From Peptoniphilus lacrimalis DSM 7455 (GTDB lineage Bacteria > Bacillota > Clostridia > Tissierellales > Peptoniphilaceae): a DNA stretch of 64,000 bases. Made by a program: the position numbers and the translations under genes. The DNA lies in contig NZ_KB900370.1 in the NCBI RefSeq assembly GCF_000378725.1, forward strand, positions 62,001 to 126,000. Direction: 5' to 3'. The notes under the pieces were generated by a model. It was not told the DNA's origin. It did not search any database and saw nothing but the letters and a program-made list of their open reading frames with translations. This document shows positions 26,368-34,965 of this stretch, one piece after another (position 1 is the first letter of the stretch; every line of letters begins with the position of its first letter).

Positions 26368-26763
26368 ATGAAACTATCAACTAAAGGCAGATATGGACTT
26401 ATGGCTATGTATAGATTGAGTCAAAATTCTGGCAAGGGTCCAATGTCTTTAAAAGATATTGCAGATATTGAAAATTTATCGGAAGCATATTTGGAGCAGT
26501 TATTTGCCCTTCTTAAAAAGAAAGGTTTAGTTATTTCTGTAAGAGGAGCAGGAGGAGGCTATGAGCTTGCCAAAGCTCCTAATGAAATTCATATTGGAGA
26601 TATAATTAATGCACTCGAAGGAGATATAAAACTTTCTTGTTGTGATACAAATAAAAGATTGGAATGTGCAAAAATTAATGGGTGTCCAACAAAGGACATA
26701 TTAAAAGAATTACAGAGCAGAATGGAAGAAGTCATGGATTCCTTAACTCTAGCTGATATGTGA
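26368..26763 (+). CDS. Rrf2-family, IscR-like transcriptional regulator
   Basis: A 131-residue winged-helix regulator. The N-terminus MKLSTKGRYGLMAMYRL and the recognition region ADIENLSEAYLEQLFALLKKKGLV are characteristic. The cluster-binding loop carries four cysteines in LSCCDTNKRLECAKINGC, so an Fe-S cofactor is plausible. The frame is open to 26326, but GAGGAGGG precedes ATG 26368 by 6 nt, which fixes the start. Lying between sufU and a second cysteine desulfurase, it probably senses cluster status and regulates this operon, as IscR or CymR relatives do. Confidence 0.9.
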   Translation: MKLSTKGRYGLMAMYRLSQNSGKGPMSLKDIADIENLSEAYLEQLFALLKKKGLVISVRGAGGGYELAKAPNEIHIGDIINALEGDIKLSCCDTNKRLECAKINGCPTKDILKELQSRMEEVMDSLTLADM

Positions 26764-26773
26764 GGCGATTATT

Positions 26774-27904
26774 ATTATTTATATGGATAATGCCGCTACA
26801 ACTAAGATAAAAGATAAAGTGCTTGACGCAATGCTTCCTTATCTAAAGGAAAATTATGGCAATGCTTCAAGCATTTATTCCCTGGGACAAAAATCAAAGG
26901 CGGCAATTGAAAATTCAAGGGAAATAATAGCTAAAGCTTTAAATGTTCAGTCAAAGGAAATATACTTCACGTCTGGAGGTTCTGAATCTGATAATTGGGC
27001 TTTAAAGGGAAGTTTAAAAAATAATAAAATAAATCATATAATAACTTCAAAAATTGAGCATGAAGCAGTAATTAATTCCTGCAAATTCATTGAATCTTGG
27101 GGAAATAAAGTTGATTATATTTCTGTTGATGGGGAAGGTTTTGTAAATTTAGAAGAATTACAAGAAAAAATAACAGAAGATACAAATCTTGTTTCAATAA
27201 TGTATGCAAATAATGAAGTTGGAACTATTGAACCTATTGATGAAATTATAAAAATATGTAATGATAAAGATGTGCCTATTCATGTGGATGCTGTTCAGGC
27301 TCTTGGCTCATTAGAAATAGACTTATCAGATAAAAATGTTGATATGATGAGTTTTTCAGGACATAAAATTGGAGCTCCCAAGGGAGTTGGTATTTTATAT
27401 GTTAGAGATGGTTTTGAAATATCATCTTTTATCCATGGTGGTGAGCAAGAAAGAAGAAAAAGAGCATCAACAGAAAATGTAGCTTCTATTGTAGGACTTG
27501 GTTTAGCAGTAGAAGACGCAGTAAATAATTTGGAAGAGAGAAAAAAATACACAGAAAAATTAAGAGATTATTTTATAGAAAAACTTTTGAGCCTTCCGGG
27601 AGTTAAATTAAATGGTTCTCGTCAAAATAGGCTTTGTGGAAATATTAATATTTCTTTTTCTAACCTACAAAAACAAGTTCTTTTACCATTTCTTGACTTG
27701 CATGGTATTTGTGCTTCTCAAGGCTCTGCCTGTACTGCAGGTTCTTTGAAACCCTCCCATGTACTTTTGGCTATGGGAAAATCTCAAGAAGAGGCAAATA
27801 ATCCTCTAAGACTTACTATTAATTATAATAATACTAAAGATGAAGTGGATTATGTCTTTGAAATTATAAAAGAAGCTGTTAATAAATTTAAAGTGGTGGT
27901 TTAA
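26774..27904 (+). CDS. Cysteine desulfurase, NifS/IscS type (possible AUU start)
   Basis: A group I cysteine desulfurase, 373 residues from ATG 26783 or 376 from ATT 26774. It has the MDNAATTK N-terminus, EHEAVINSC, the PLP lysine in MSFSGHKIGAPKGVGILY, and the active-site cysteine in SQGSACTAGSLKPSHVL on the long loop. Homologues begin M-I-Y-(M/L)-D-N-A-A-T-T. Translating from ATT 26774 gives exactly that N-terminus and places the start 4 nt after GGCGAT (26764-26769), the spacing used throughout this window. ATG 26783 would be 13 nt from it. Likely roles are tRNA thiolation (with MnmA or ThiI elsewhere) or cluster assembly. It follows the Rrf2 gene closely. Confidence 0.88.
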   Translation: MIYMDNAATTKIKDKVLDAMLPYLKENYGNASSIYSLGQKSKAAIENSREIIAKALNVQSKEIYFTSGGSESDNWALKGSLKNNKINHIITSKIEHEAVINSCKFIESWGNKVDYISVDGEGFVNLEELQEKITEDTNLVSIMYANNEVGTIEPIDEIIKICNDKDVPIHVDAVQALGSLEIDLSDKNVDMMSFSGHKIGAPKGVGILYVRDGFEISSFIHGGEQERRKRASTENVASIVGLGLAVEDAVNNLEERKKYTEKLRDYFIEKLLSLPGVKLNGSRQNRLCGNINISFSNLQKQVLLPFLDLHGICASQGSACTAGSLKPSHVLLAMGKSQEEANNPLRLTINYNNTKDEVDYVFEIIKEAVNKFKVVV

Positions 27905-29196
27905 TGATAGAACAAATTTCAGGAAATACAGGAAGATTTGTTGTCTATGCTATAGTTACTCTTTCTATTTTACTTTTGTCGCTGATGATTTATTATCTAA
28001 TAAATATTGGAAATAGATTTATTGAGGGTGATAAGAGAATAAAAATAGATTTAAAACTTATCATAAAAATATTTATAGCTATAGTCATCTTGTATTTAGT
28101 AACTATAATTTTTGAAAAATATACAATATTAGGCTATACTCTATGGTCTCTTATAATAGGAATAATTTTTGCCTATGTTATTGACCCTATAGTAAATTTT
28201 TTAGAAAGAAAGGGCATAAAAAGACCTTTTGGAGTAATTATTGTATATATAACAACATTAATAGTTTTTGCAATACTATTGGTAACAGTGATACCTAAAA
28301 CTATAACAGAAATTACAAATTTGTTGGCATCTCTGCCACCAATGATAGACTCCATGTCTAGAGGATTTACTAAGTTTTTTTATAAGCTTGCTGAAGACTA
28401 CAATATAAATTTACCACCATCATTTTTAAATATGCTTAGTGGCACTACTGATGGTGTTAGTAAATCTGCAAAGCTTGTGACAAATACGCAAGATCCTTTG
28501 ACAAATATGTTCAATTCTTTTTCTAATGCAATAACAAATATTTTAGACAACGTGCAAAAATCTGCCCTAGATTCTTTAAGAAGTGTAGTAGTAAAATTAT
28601 ATGGTCTTGTTACATCAACATTAAAAATAGTTTTGGTTTTAATTTTCTCCTTTTATTTTTCCATCGGAAAAGAAAAGTATTTAAAATCTTTTAAAAAATC
28701 TATCCCCAACAAATATCGAGATGATGTTAATTATTTGGCAGTAAGAATCAATACATCTTTGCAACAATTTATTAGGGGAAGGCTCTTGCTTGCATTATTT
28801 GTTGGATTTTTGACTATGATATATCTATTGATTTTAAGAGTTGATTTTGCCATAGTAATTGGAATGATAACTTGTATAGCAGATATTATTCCCTATATAG
28901 GTCCATTTTTAGGATTTGTGCCGGCTGTCTTATTTGCATTTATGGATGCACCTTTAAAGGCTCTTTGGGTTTCAATTTTATTCATCCTTATACAATGGGC
29001 AGAAAATAATATATTAGCTCCAAAACTTATAGGAGATTCAACAGGTTTAAATCCTTTAGCTGTTTTAATTTCCATAATAATTGGAGGAGGAATATTTGGT
29101 ATTTGGGGAATGGTGGTTTCCGTTCCTTTGGTTTCAATAATTTTAATTTTGCTAGATTTTTTCAAATTAAAATACAATGAAAATAAAGTAGAATAG
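27904..29196 (+). CDS. AI-2E family transporter (YdiK/PerM-like)
   Basis: A 430-residue membrane protein of the AI-2E/UPF0118 family, with two N-terminal helices, a central amphipathic segment and a C-terminal bundle containing RGRLLLALFVGFLTMIYLLIL, DIIPYIGPFLGFVPAV and the signature WAENNILAPKLIGDSTGLNP. Functions reported for relatives include export of small signals and sodium/proton exchange. The true substrate is unknown here. Its ATG overlaps the stop of the preceding desulfurase gene (TTAATG), so it may be read as the last gene of the suf cluster. A strong terminator follows. Confidence 0.85.
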   Translation: MIEQISGNTGRFVVYAIVTLSILLLSLMIYYLINIGNRFIEGDKRIKIDLKLIIKIFIAIVILYLVTIIFEKYTILGYTLWSLIIGIIFAYVIDPIVNFLERKGIKRPFGVIIVYITTLIVFAILLVTVIPKTITEITNLLASLPPMIDSMSRGFTKFFYKLAEDYNINLPPSFLNMLSGTTDGVSKSAKLVTNTQDPLTNMFNSFSNAITNILDNVQKSALDSLRSVVVKLYGLVTSTLKIVLVLIFSFYFSIGKEKYLKSFKKSIPNKYRDDVNYLAVRINTSLQQFIRGRLLLALFVGFLTMIYLLILRVDFAIVIGMITCIADIIPYIGPFLGFVPAVLFAFMDAPLKALWVSILFILIQWAENNILAPKLIGDSTGLNPLAVLISIIIGGGIFGIWGMVVSVPLVSIILILLDFFKLKYNENKVE

Positions 29197-29262
29197 TTTT
29201 ATATTAACTTCAAATTGAAATAATTTTAGTAGAGAACTATAAAATTTTATTTAAAGATTAGT

Positions 29263-29310
29263 AAAAGCTTCAAATTTATGGTGTAAGCACTATATTTTGA
29301 AGCTTTTTTG
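29263..29310 (+). terminator. Intrinsic terminator after the suf/AI-2E run
   Basis: AAAAGCTTCAAA (29263-29274) pairs exactly with TTTGAAGCTTTT (29296-29307) followed by Ts; 12-bp stem with a 21-nt loop. Confidence 0.8.
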
Positions 29311-29334
29311 TTATAATAATTTAGAGGTGAGATG

Positions 29335-30567
29335 ATGAATTTAGAAAAAATGTTTGATAAATATGCAGATTTAGTGATTAAATGTGCTTTAAAGATAAAA
29401 GCTGGCGATATTCTTGTGATAAGAAGCCCTATAGAAGCATCTTCGCTTACTGAAAATCTTGTAAAGAAGGCTTATGAAGAAGGTGCTAAAAAAGTTCAAG
29501 TAGATTATAGTGATGAAAATATTACCAAGCTAAAATATACTTATGAAAGTGAGGAAACTTTAAGTCAAGTTCCTGAATTTCTAATAGAAAAAGAAAATTA
29601 TTTTATAAATAAAAAAGCAAAATATCTATCTATTACTGGGGGAAATCCTGAACTTTTTAAAGGGATTGATTCTTCAAAGATTAAGGCAGCAAATGTTGCA
29701 AATGGGATTGCCTTCAAAGATTTTTCCGAAAAATTGATGTCAAATTATACTTCATGGTGTGTAATAGGGGCTGCCACAAAGGCTTGGGCAGCAAAAGTTT
29801 TTCCTGATTTAGACGAGGATGAGGCAAAATTAAAATTATGGGAAGAAATATTTTATACAGTGAGATTATTCGATGATGACCCAGTTGAGTCTATGAATAA
29901 ACATATAGAAAATTTGGATAAATATGCTGAGTTTTTAAATAAAAATAATTTTAGATACCTTCATTATAAGTCAAAAAAAGGTACAGACTTAATTGTTGAA
30001 CTGCCCAAGGGCTATATCTTTGTTGGATCAGAGGAAAAAAATTCTTTTGGAGAAGATTTTGTAGCCAATGTGCCAAGTGAAGAAGTTTTTTCCCTACCTC
30101 ATAAGTATGGAGTAAATGGCATAGTATATAACACTAAACCTCTAAATCACAGTGGCGTTATAATTGATAAGTTTTATTTAAGATTTAAAGACGGTAAAGT
30201 TATTGATTTTGATGCTGAAGTTGGACTTGATGAATTAAAAAATATTCTTAGCAGTGCAAAAGATTCTGATAGATTAGGAGAAGTTGCCCTAGTTCCATAT
30301 GACTCTCCAATATCTAAGAGAAATATTTTATTTCTTAATACCCTCTACGATGAAAATGCCTCATGCCATTTTGCCTTGGGCAAGGCATACCCAACTTGCC
30401 TTAAAGGTGGAGAAAATATTGACGAAAAAGATTATGATAAATATGGCATAAATGATTCAATTGTCCATGTTGATTTTATGGTAGGAGATGAAAGCACACA
30501 AATAACTGGTCAAAGATGGGACGGAACCATTGTAAAAATTTTTGAAAATGGAAATTTTGCCATATAA
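29335..30567 (+). CDS. M29-family aminopeptidase
   Basis: A 410-residue cytosolic metallopeptidase of the AmpS/PepS (aminopeptidase T) family, which releases N-terminal amino acids from peptides. The N-terminus (LVIKCALKIKAGDILVIRSPIEA) is typical. The catalytic region contains VANVPSEEVF, the central ENASCHFALGKAYP with a metal His, and SIVHVDFMVGD, which supplies further His and Asp ligands. Length is normal. Two ATGs lie at 29332 and 29335; the second is 5 nt from GAGGTG and is preferred. Confidence 0.9.
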   Translation: MNLEKMFDKYADLVIKCALKIKAGDILVIRSPIEASSLTENLVKKAYEEGAKKVQVDYSDENITKLKYTYESEETLSQVPEFLIEKENYFINKKAKYLSITGGNPELFKGIDSSKIKAANVANGIAFKDFSEKLMSNYTSWCVIGAATKAWAAKVFPDLDEDEAKLKLWEEIFYTVRLFDDDPVESMNKHIENLDKYAEFLNKNNFRYLHYKSKKGTDLIVELPKGYIFVGSEEKNSFGEDFVANVPSEEVFSLPHKYGVNGIVYNTKPLNHSGVIIDKFYLRFKDGKVIDFDAEVGLDELKNILSSAKDSDRLGEVALVPYDSPISKRNILFLNTLYDENASCHFALGKAYPTCLKGGENIDEKDYDKYGINDSIVHVDFMVGDESTQITGQRWDGTIVKIFENGNFAI

Positions 30568-30593
30568 AAAATTAAAAATTTAATAAATTTCTA

Positions 30594-30622
30594 TTGACCA
30601 GCTCATATAAAAATGATATCAT
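30594..30622 (+). promoter_or_regulatory. Promoter of the SPFH/RHH operon
   Basis: TTGACC (30594-30599), 17-nt spacer, TATCAT (30617-30622), with TG one base upstream of the -10. The -10 lies inside the operator at 30614-30632. Confidence 0.75.
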
Positions 30623-30632
30623 TATGATATCA
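30614..30632. promoter_or_regulatory. Two-box palindromic operator over the -10, probably for the RHH protein
   Basis: TGATATCATTATGATATCA is a 19-bp perfect inverted repeat made of two 8-bp palindromes, TGATATCA (30614-30621 and 30625-30632), with centres 11 bp apart, one helical turn. That layout is typical for ribbon-helix-helix dimers binding side by side. The operon's second gene encodes such a protein, so autorepression is likely but untested. Confidence 0.65.
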
Positions 30633-30651
30633 AAAATATGGGGTGATTTTT

Positions 30652-31653
30652 ATGAAAGAAAAAATTTTGAAAAGAAAAAGTAATGGGTTTTTACTTTTGC
30701 TTGTCAATTTATTAGCTACAATATTTTCGACAGGAATGATAATTTATTTAGCAACAAAAGAAAAATATGTTTTAATGATTTTATTTGTTTTTATTTCTAT
30801 TTTATCATTAATAAATTATGCAGGATTTAAGATGGTAGGTCCACAAGAAGCCATAGTTTTAACTTTGTTTGGTAAATATATCGGTTCTATAAAGTCAAAT
30901 GGATTTTATTATGTCAATCCATTTGTAGTTTCAGTAAATCCTGCTGCAAAGACAAAATTAGGTCAAAGTGCAGATGTTGATAAAGAAAGTAAAAATTTAC
31001 AAATTTTAACAAATTCAATTCCATATGCCCAACCGGTTAATAAAAAAATTTCCTTGAAAGTAATGACTCTTAGTAATTCACGTCAAAAAGTAAATGATGT
31101 TTTAGGAAATCCTGTTGAAATTGGAATAGCTGTTATGTGGAAGGTAGTTGATACTGCAAGTGCAGTATTCAACGTAGATAATTATAAGGAATATTTATCT
31201 CTTCAATGCGATGCGGCTTTGAGAGATATAGTTAGAATTTATCCTTATGACGTTGCACAAAATGTAGACACTACCGGGGATGGAGTTCCAGATGATGGAA
31301 GTTTAAGAGGTTCAAGTAGAGTTGTTGCTAAAAGAATTAAAGAAGAAATACAAAATAGGGTAGAATTTGCAGGTTTAGAAATTATAGATGCAAGAATAAC
31401 TTATCTTGCCTATGCTCCGGAAATTGCTCAATCAATGCTTAGGAGGCAACAAGCTTCCGCTACTGTAGATGCAAGAACTATGATAGTAGATGGAGCAGTA
31501 GATATGGTAAAAATGGCTCTTGATAAATTGAGTACAGAAGATATTGTTGATCTTGATGAAGAAAGGAAAGCTGCCATGGTTTCAAATCTTTTGGTGGTAT
31601 TATGTAGTAACAATGAAGTTTCTCCTGTAGTTAATTCAGGAAGTTTGTACTAA
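30652..31653 (+). CDS. SPFH-domain (stomatin/prohibitin-like) membrane protein
   Basis: A 333-residue protein with two N-terminal hydrophobic helices (about 11-33 and 38-58) and a cytosolic SPFH/band-7 domain: [29 protein letters not shown], then [29 protein letters not shown], and [24 protein letters not shown] leading to a helical, Ala-rich region. SPFH proteins form membrane-associated cages and scaffold proteases or lipid domains. GGGTGAT lies 4 nt before ATG 30652; the frame upstream to 30643 is not used. It forms an operon with the RHH gene, which starts at its stop codon. Confidence 0.9.
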   Translation: MKEKILKRKSNGFLLLLVNLLATIFSTGMIIYLATKEKYVLMILFVFISILSLINYAGFKMVGPQEAIVLTLFGKYIGSIKSNGFYYVNPFVVSVNPAAKTKLGQSADVDKESKNLQILTNSIPYAQPVNKKISLKVMTLSNSRQKVNDVLGNPVEIGIAVMWKVVDTASAVFNVDNYKEYLSLQCDAALRDIVRIYPYDVAQNVDTTGDGVPDDGSLRGSSRVVAKRIKEEIQNRVEFAGLEIIDARITYLAYAPEIAQSMLRRQQASATVDARTMIVDGAVDMVKMALDKLSTEDIVDLDEERKAAMVSNLLVVLCSNNEVSPVVNSGSLY

Positions 31654-31847
31654 TGGCAAAAAAGCAAATTCCCTTAAGGGTATCTGAAGAACTTTATAAT
31701 GCAATAGCAAGTTGGGCGGAAGATGATTTTAGGAGCATTAACGGTCAGATAGAATATCTATTAACAGAATGTGTTAGACAGAGAAAGAAAAACGGTTCTC
31801 CCATTTCAAAAGAAATAGATAAACCGCCAGATATAGATATTAAATAA
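31653..31847 (+). CDS. Arc-like ribbon-helix-helix DNA-binding protein
   Basis: A 64-residue protein. The N-terminal strand [21 protein letters not shown] followed by [16 protein letters not shown] matches the RHH fold of Arc/MetJ-type repressors (beta strand, helix, turn, helix). A short basic and acidic tail follows. It begins at the stop codon of the SPFH gene (31653 is shared). It probably binds the two-box operator upstream of the operon. It is not obviously an antitoxin, since its partner is a scaffold protein rather than a small toxin. Confidence 0.85.
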   Translation: MAKKQIPLRVSEELYNAIASWAEDDFRSINGQIEYLLTECVRQRKKNGSPISKEIDKPPDIDIK

Positions 31848-31851
31848 AGAG

Positions 31852-31886
31852 GCTCAGTTGGAAGTTGACTTCTAACTGAGCTTTTA
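31852..31886. terminator. Bidirectional terminator between the RHH gene and comEA
   Basis: GCTCAGTTGGAAGT (31852-31865) pairs with ACTTCTAACTGAGC (31868-31881), 14 bp including one wobble, then TTTTA. It can also end comEA on the opposite strand. Confidence 0.85.
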
Positions 31887-31890
31887 AAAT

Positions 31891-32505
31891 TTAATTTACA
31901 CACAGATAATCTTTAAGTTTTTCAAACTTTTTATCACCAATTCCATCAACATTTTTTAAATCTTCTACACTTTTAAACTGAAATTTTTCCCTATAATCAA
32001 TTATTTTGTCGGCAGTTTTTGACCCAACTCCAGGAATTTTCATAAGTTCATCTTTACTTGCAGAGTTTAAATTTATAAGATTATTATAACTTATTGCCTT
32101 ATCTGTTGAAGAATCCGCATTAAAATTTTTCTCTGCACTTTCATCAAAAGTTTTTATATAGATTTTATCTTCATCAGAAAGTTTTTTTGCTAGATTACAT
32201 GAATCAAGGTCGGCATCATCTCTTGCACCACCGGCAAGGGATATAGCATCAACTAGCCTATCTCCATTTTTTAGTTTAATAAGACCAGGTTTATTAACAG
32301 CACCTGAAATATGTACATAGATTTCTTCGTTTTCGTCCTCATCTTTGTCTTTATTGGAAAAATCTGAATCCTCTGACGTGGCAAGATAGTTTTCATTTTC
32401 ATCAAAATTATTTTCATTAGATTTTACATTATATAGGACCAATCCCAAAACAACAACAAGAACAAAGATTATTATATTTTTTATATTTTTAAATATGTTT
32501 TCCAT
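31891..32505 (-). CDS. comEA: Competence protein ComEA (DNA receptor with helix-hairpin-helix)
   Basis: A 204-residue membrane-anchored protein. An N-terminal helix (IIIFVLVVVLGLVLYNV) is followed by an acidic linker, a SLBB-like domain (EIYVHISGAVNKPGLIKLKNGDRLVDAISLAGG) and a C-terminal helix-hairpin-helix pair (LINLNSASKDELMKIPGVGSKTADKIIDYR and VEDLKNVDGIGDKKFEKLKDYL). ComEA binds incoming double-stranded DNA during transformation. It is monocistronic here, with comEC 23 kb away, whereas many Firmicutes have them together. Confidence 0.93.
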   Translation of the reverse strand: MENIFKNIKNIIIFVLVVVLGLVLYNVKSNENNFDENENYLATSEDSDFSNKDKDEDENEEIYVHISGAVNKPGLIKLKNGDRLVDAISLAGGARDDADLDSCNLAKKLSDEDKIYIKTFDESAEKNFNADSSTDKAISYNNLINLNSASKDELMKIPGVGSKTADKIIDYREKFQFKSVEDLKNVDGIGDKKFEKLKDYLCVN

Positions 32506-32588
32506 AAATTATCCTTAAGAAATATTTTCATACATATATTACAATAGCTTATCTATTTTAGCAACTGTTCAAAATTTTGAATTTATGT

Positions 32589-32594
32589 TATAAT
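32589..32594 (+). promoter_or_regulatory. Extended -10 of the EF-G-like gene
   Basis: TGT followed by TATAAT (32589-32594), 40 nt before the ATG with AGGAGGAAGG in between. The -35 is weak. Confidence 0.5.
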
Positions 32595-32633
32595 TAATAA
32601 AACGCTTTCAAATTTACATATAGGAGGAAGGCT

Positions 32634-34703
32634 ATGAAAGTTTATAAAACGGAAAATGTAAGAAATTTAGCACTTGTAGGTCATTCAGGAAGCGGCAAAA
32701 CAAATTTAACAGAATCAATGCTGTTTCAATCAGGAGCTACAAAGAGATTAGGTAATGTAACTGACAAAAATACTCTTTCAGATTTTTCAAAAGAAGAAAT
32801 GGAAAGAGGTACTTCAATTGGAACATCTATTATTCCTGTTGAATGGAGAAATTTTAAAGTTAATATTATAGATACTCCTGGATATATGGATTTTTCAGGT
32901 GAAGTTATTGGAGCATTAAGAGCATCAGAAGCTGCTCTTCTAGTAATTGATGCCACTTCAGGTATAGAAGTAGGAACAGAAAGAGCATGGAAATATGCTG
33001 AAAATATTGGATTACCAAGAATTATTTTTATAAATAAAATAGATGGAGAAAATGTTAATTTCAGAAAACTTATGGAAGAATTGGAAGAATCTTTTGGTAA
33101 AAAAGTTATTCCATTTTCCGTTCCCATTGGAGAAGGGGAAAACTTTGTTGGAGTTACAGATGTAATCTACCAAAAAGGTTTTAAATATGAAAATGCAGCT
33201 CCAAAAGAAACAGAACTTAATCACGATCAAGTTAAGGCAACTGAAAGAATGTATGAAGAAATTGCAGAAGTAGTTGCAGGCTCTGATGAAGTTTTGATGG
33301 AAAAATATTTCAACGGAGAAAAATTCACTCGTGAAGATTTATTAAGAGGAGTTACAACAGCCCTATTAGAAGGTGATGCAGTGCCTTTACTTGTAGGCAG
33401 TGGTGAAAAAGGTATAGGCATAGATATACTTTTAAACACAATTGTAAATTATATGCCAGCACCAAATGATAAAAGAGCCCACACAGGTTTCAGATATGAA
33501 GAAGGAGAAGAGAGAGAAATTTCTGAAAAAGACCCCTTTGCAGCAGTTGTTTTCAAAACAATAACTGACCCCTTTGTTGGAAAAATTTCAATCTTTAAAG
33601 TAATTAGCGGAAAGCTAAAAAAAGATACACCACTTTATAATTCAAGCAAAGAAGAAGCCGAAAAATTAGGCGGAGTTTATGTAATCCGTGGTAAGAATCA
33701 AATTGAAGTAGAAGAAATTTGTGCAGGAGATATTGGAGCTACAACAAAACTTGCCGTAACAGGCACAGGCGATACTCTTTGCACAAAAGACCATATAGTT
33801 AAGTATAAGAGAATTAAATATCCACAACCAGTATTATTCTATGCAATTGAAGCAAAAACAAAGGGAGATGAAGAAAAACTTTCAACATCTTTAAGAAAAC
33901 TTCGTGAAGAAGATCCATCCTTTGTAATCGAAAGAAATGCTGAAACAAAACAATTAACAATAGGTGGACTAGGACAAGTTCAACTTGATGTTATTCTTGA
34001 AAAATTAAAGAATATGTTTGGTGTAGAAGTTGTAAAAGTTCCATTTATAATTCCCTATAGAGAAACAATTAAAAAGACAGCTTCAGTACAAGGTAAACAC
34101 AAGAAACAATCAGGAGGAGCTGGTCAATATGGAGATGTTTGGGTAAGATTTGAACCATGTCAAGAAGATTTTGTATTTGATGAAGAAGTATTTGGCGGTT
34201 CAGTTCCAAAGAATTATTTTCCAGCTGTAGAAAAGGGAATAATAGAAGCAAAAGAACATGGAGTTTTAGCAGGATATCCTGTAACAAACTTCAAGGCAGT
34301 TCTTTATGATGGATCATACCATGATGTAGACTCTAATGAAATGTCATTTAAAATAGCAGCATCTATTGCCTTTAAAAAAGGTATGGAAGAAGCAAACCCA
34401 GTCCTACTTGAACCAATCATGAAAGTAGAAGTATCAATCCCAGATTCATATTTAGGAGATGTAATGGGAGATATGAATAAAAGACGTGGAAGAATTTTAG
34501 GAATGGATCAACAAAGAGATGGCAGTCAACTTTTAATTGCTGAAGCACCACAATCAGAAATGTTTGAATATTCTATAGACTTAAGAGCAATGACTCAAGG
34601 ACGTGGAAATTTCAATATGGAATTTGTAAGATACGAAGAAGTACCAGCAAATATTTCTCAAAAAGTTATAGAAAAAGCAAAAGCAGATAAAGAAAAAGAA
34701 TAA
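32634..34703 (+). CDS. EF-G-like translational GTPase (second-type paralogue)
   Basis: A 689-residue translation-factor GTPase. G1 is GHSGSGKT near residue 17, G3 is DTPGYMDF, G4 is NKID and G5 lies near GSGEKGIGI. The switch I region reads EEMERGTSIGTSIIP in place of the canonical EF-G E-x-x-R-G-I-T-I-x-x-A. Domain IV contains GAGQYGDVWVRFEP, and domain V ends normally. These changes and the isolated location, away from rpsL-rpsG-tuf, mark it as an EF-G II/FusA2-like paralogue rather than the housekeeping factor. Such paralogues have been linked to ribosome recycling or stress, but the role here is open. A terminator follows. Confidence 0.85.
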   Translation: MKVYKTENVRNLALVGHSGSGKTNLTESMLFQSGATKRLGNVTDKNTLSDFSKEEMERGTSIGTSIIPVEWRNFKVNIIDTPGYMDFSGEVIGALRASEAALLVIDATSGIEVGTERAWKYAENIGLPRIIFINKIDGENVNFRKLMEELEESFGKKVIPFSVPIGEGENFVGVTDVIYQKGFKYENAAPKETELNHDQVKATERMYEEIAEVVAGSDEVLMEKYFNGEKFTREDLLRGVTTALLEGDAVPLLVGSGEKGIGIDILLNTIVNYMPAPNDKRAHTGFRYEEGEEREISEKDPFAAVVFKTITDPFVGKISIFKVISGKLKKDTPLYNSSKEEAEKLGGVYVIRGKNQIEVEEICAGDIGATTKLAVTGTGDTLCTKDHIVKYKRIKYPQPVLFYAIEAKTKGDEEKLSTSLRKLREEDPSFVIERNAETKQLTIGGLGQVQLDVILEKLKNMFGVEVVKVPFIIPYRETIKKTASVQGKHKKQSGGAGQYGDVWVRFEPCQEDFVFDEEVFGGSVPKNYFPAVEKGIIEAKEHGVLAGYPVTNFKAVLYDGSYHDVDSNEMSFKIAASIAFKKGMEEANPVLLEPIMKVEVSIPDSYLGDVMGDMNKRRGRILGMDQQRDGSQLLIAEAPQSEMFEYSIDLRAMTQGRGNFNMEFVRYEEVPANISQKVIEKAKADKEKE

Positions 34704-34720
34704 AAATTTAAAACTTTAAG

Positions 34721-34746
34721 GGTCCGAAAATCTCGGACCTTTTTTC
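34721..34746 (+). terminator. Intrinsic terminator of the EF-G-like gene
   Basis: GGTCCGA (34721-34727) pairs with TCGGACC (34733-34739) around AAATC, then a T run. Confidence 0.88.
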
Positions 34747-34891
34747 TTTGATAAAATATTTGATTAAATATAATTTTAAAAGAAGAAAAAGTGACATAAA
34801 AGAAAAAATTGAAATCACCAATAAAAATATATAAAAGTTGCAGAAAAAAATTATAAATTTAATTAAAATTATTAGTATTTTTAAAGAAAAA

Positions 34892-34921
34892 TGGACAAAA
34901 ACAAGTCAATATGTTTATAAT
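34892..34921 (+). promoter_or_regulatory. Candidate promoter of the type I restriction-modification operon
   Basis: TGGACA (34892-34897), 18-nt spacer and TATAAT (34916-34921), about 45 nt before hsdM. Confidence 0.5.
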
Positions 34922-34965
34922 AATTTTAAAGTTTGTAAAATTATAAAAATAGTTGAGGTATAAAT

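Noticed and set aside
31653-31847. RHH protein as antitoxin of a toxin-antitoxin pair
   Set aside because: No small toxin gene is adjacent; its operon partner is a 333-residue SPFH membrane protein.
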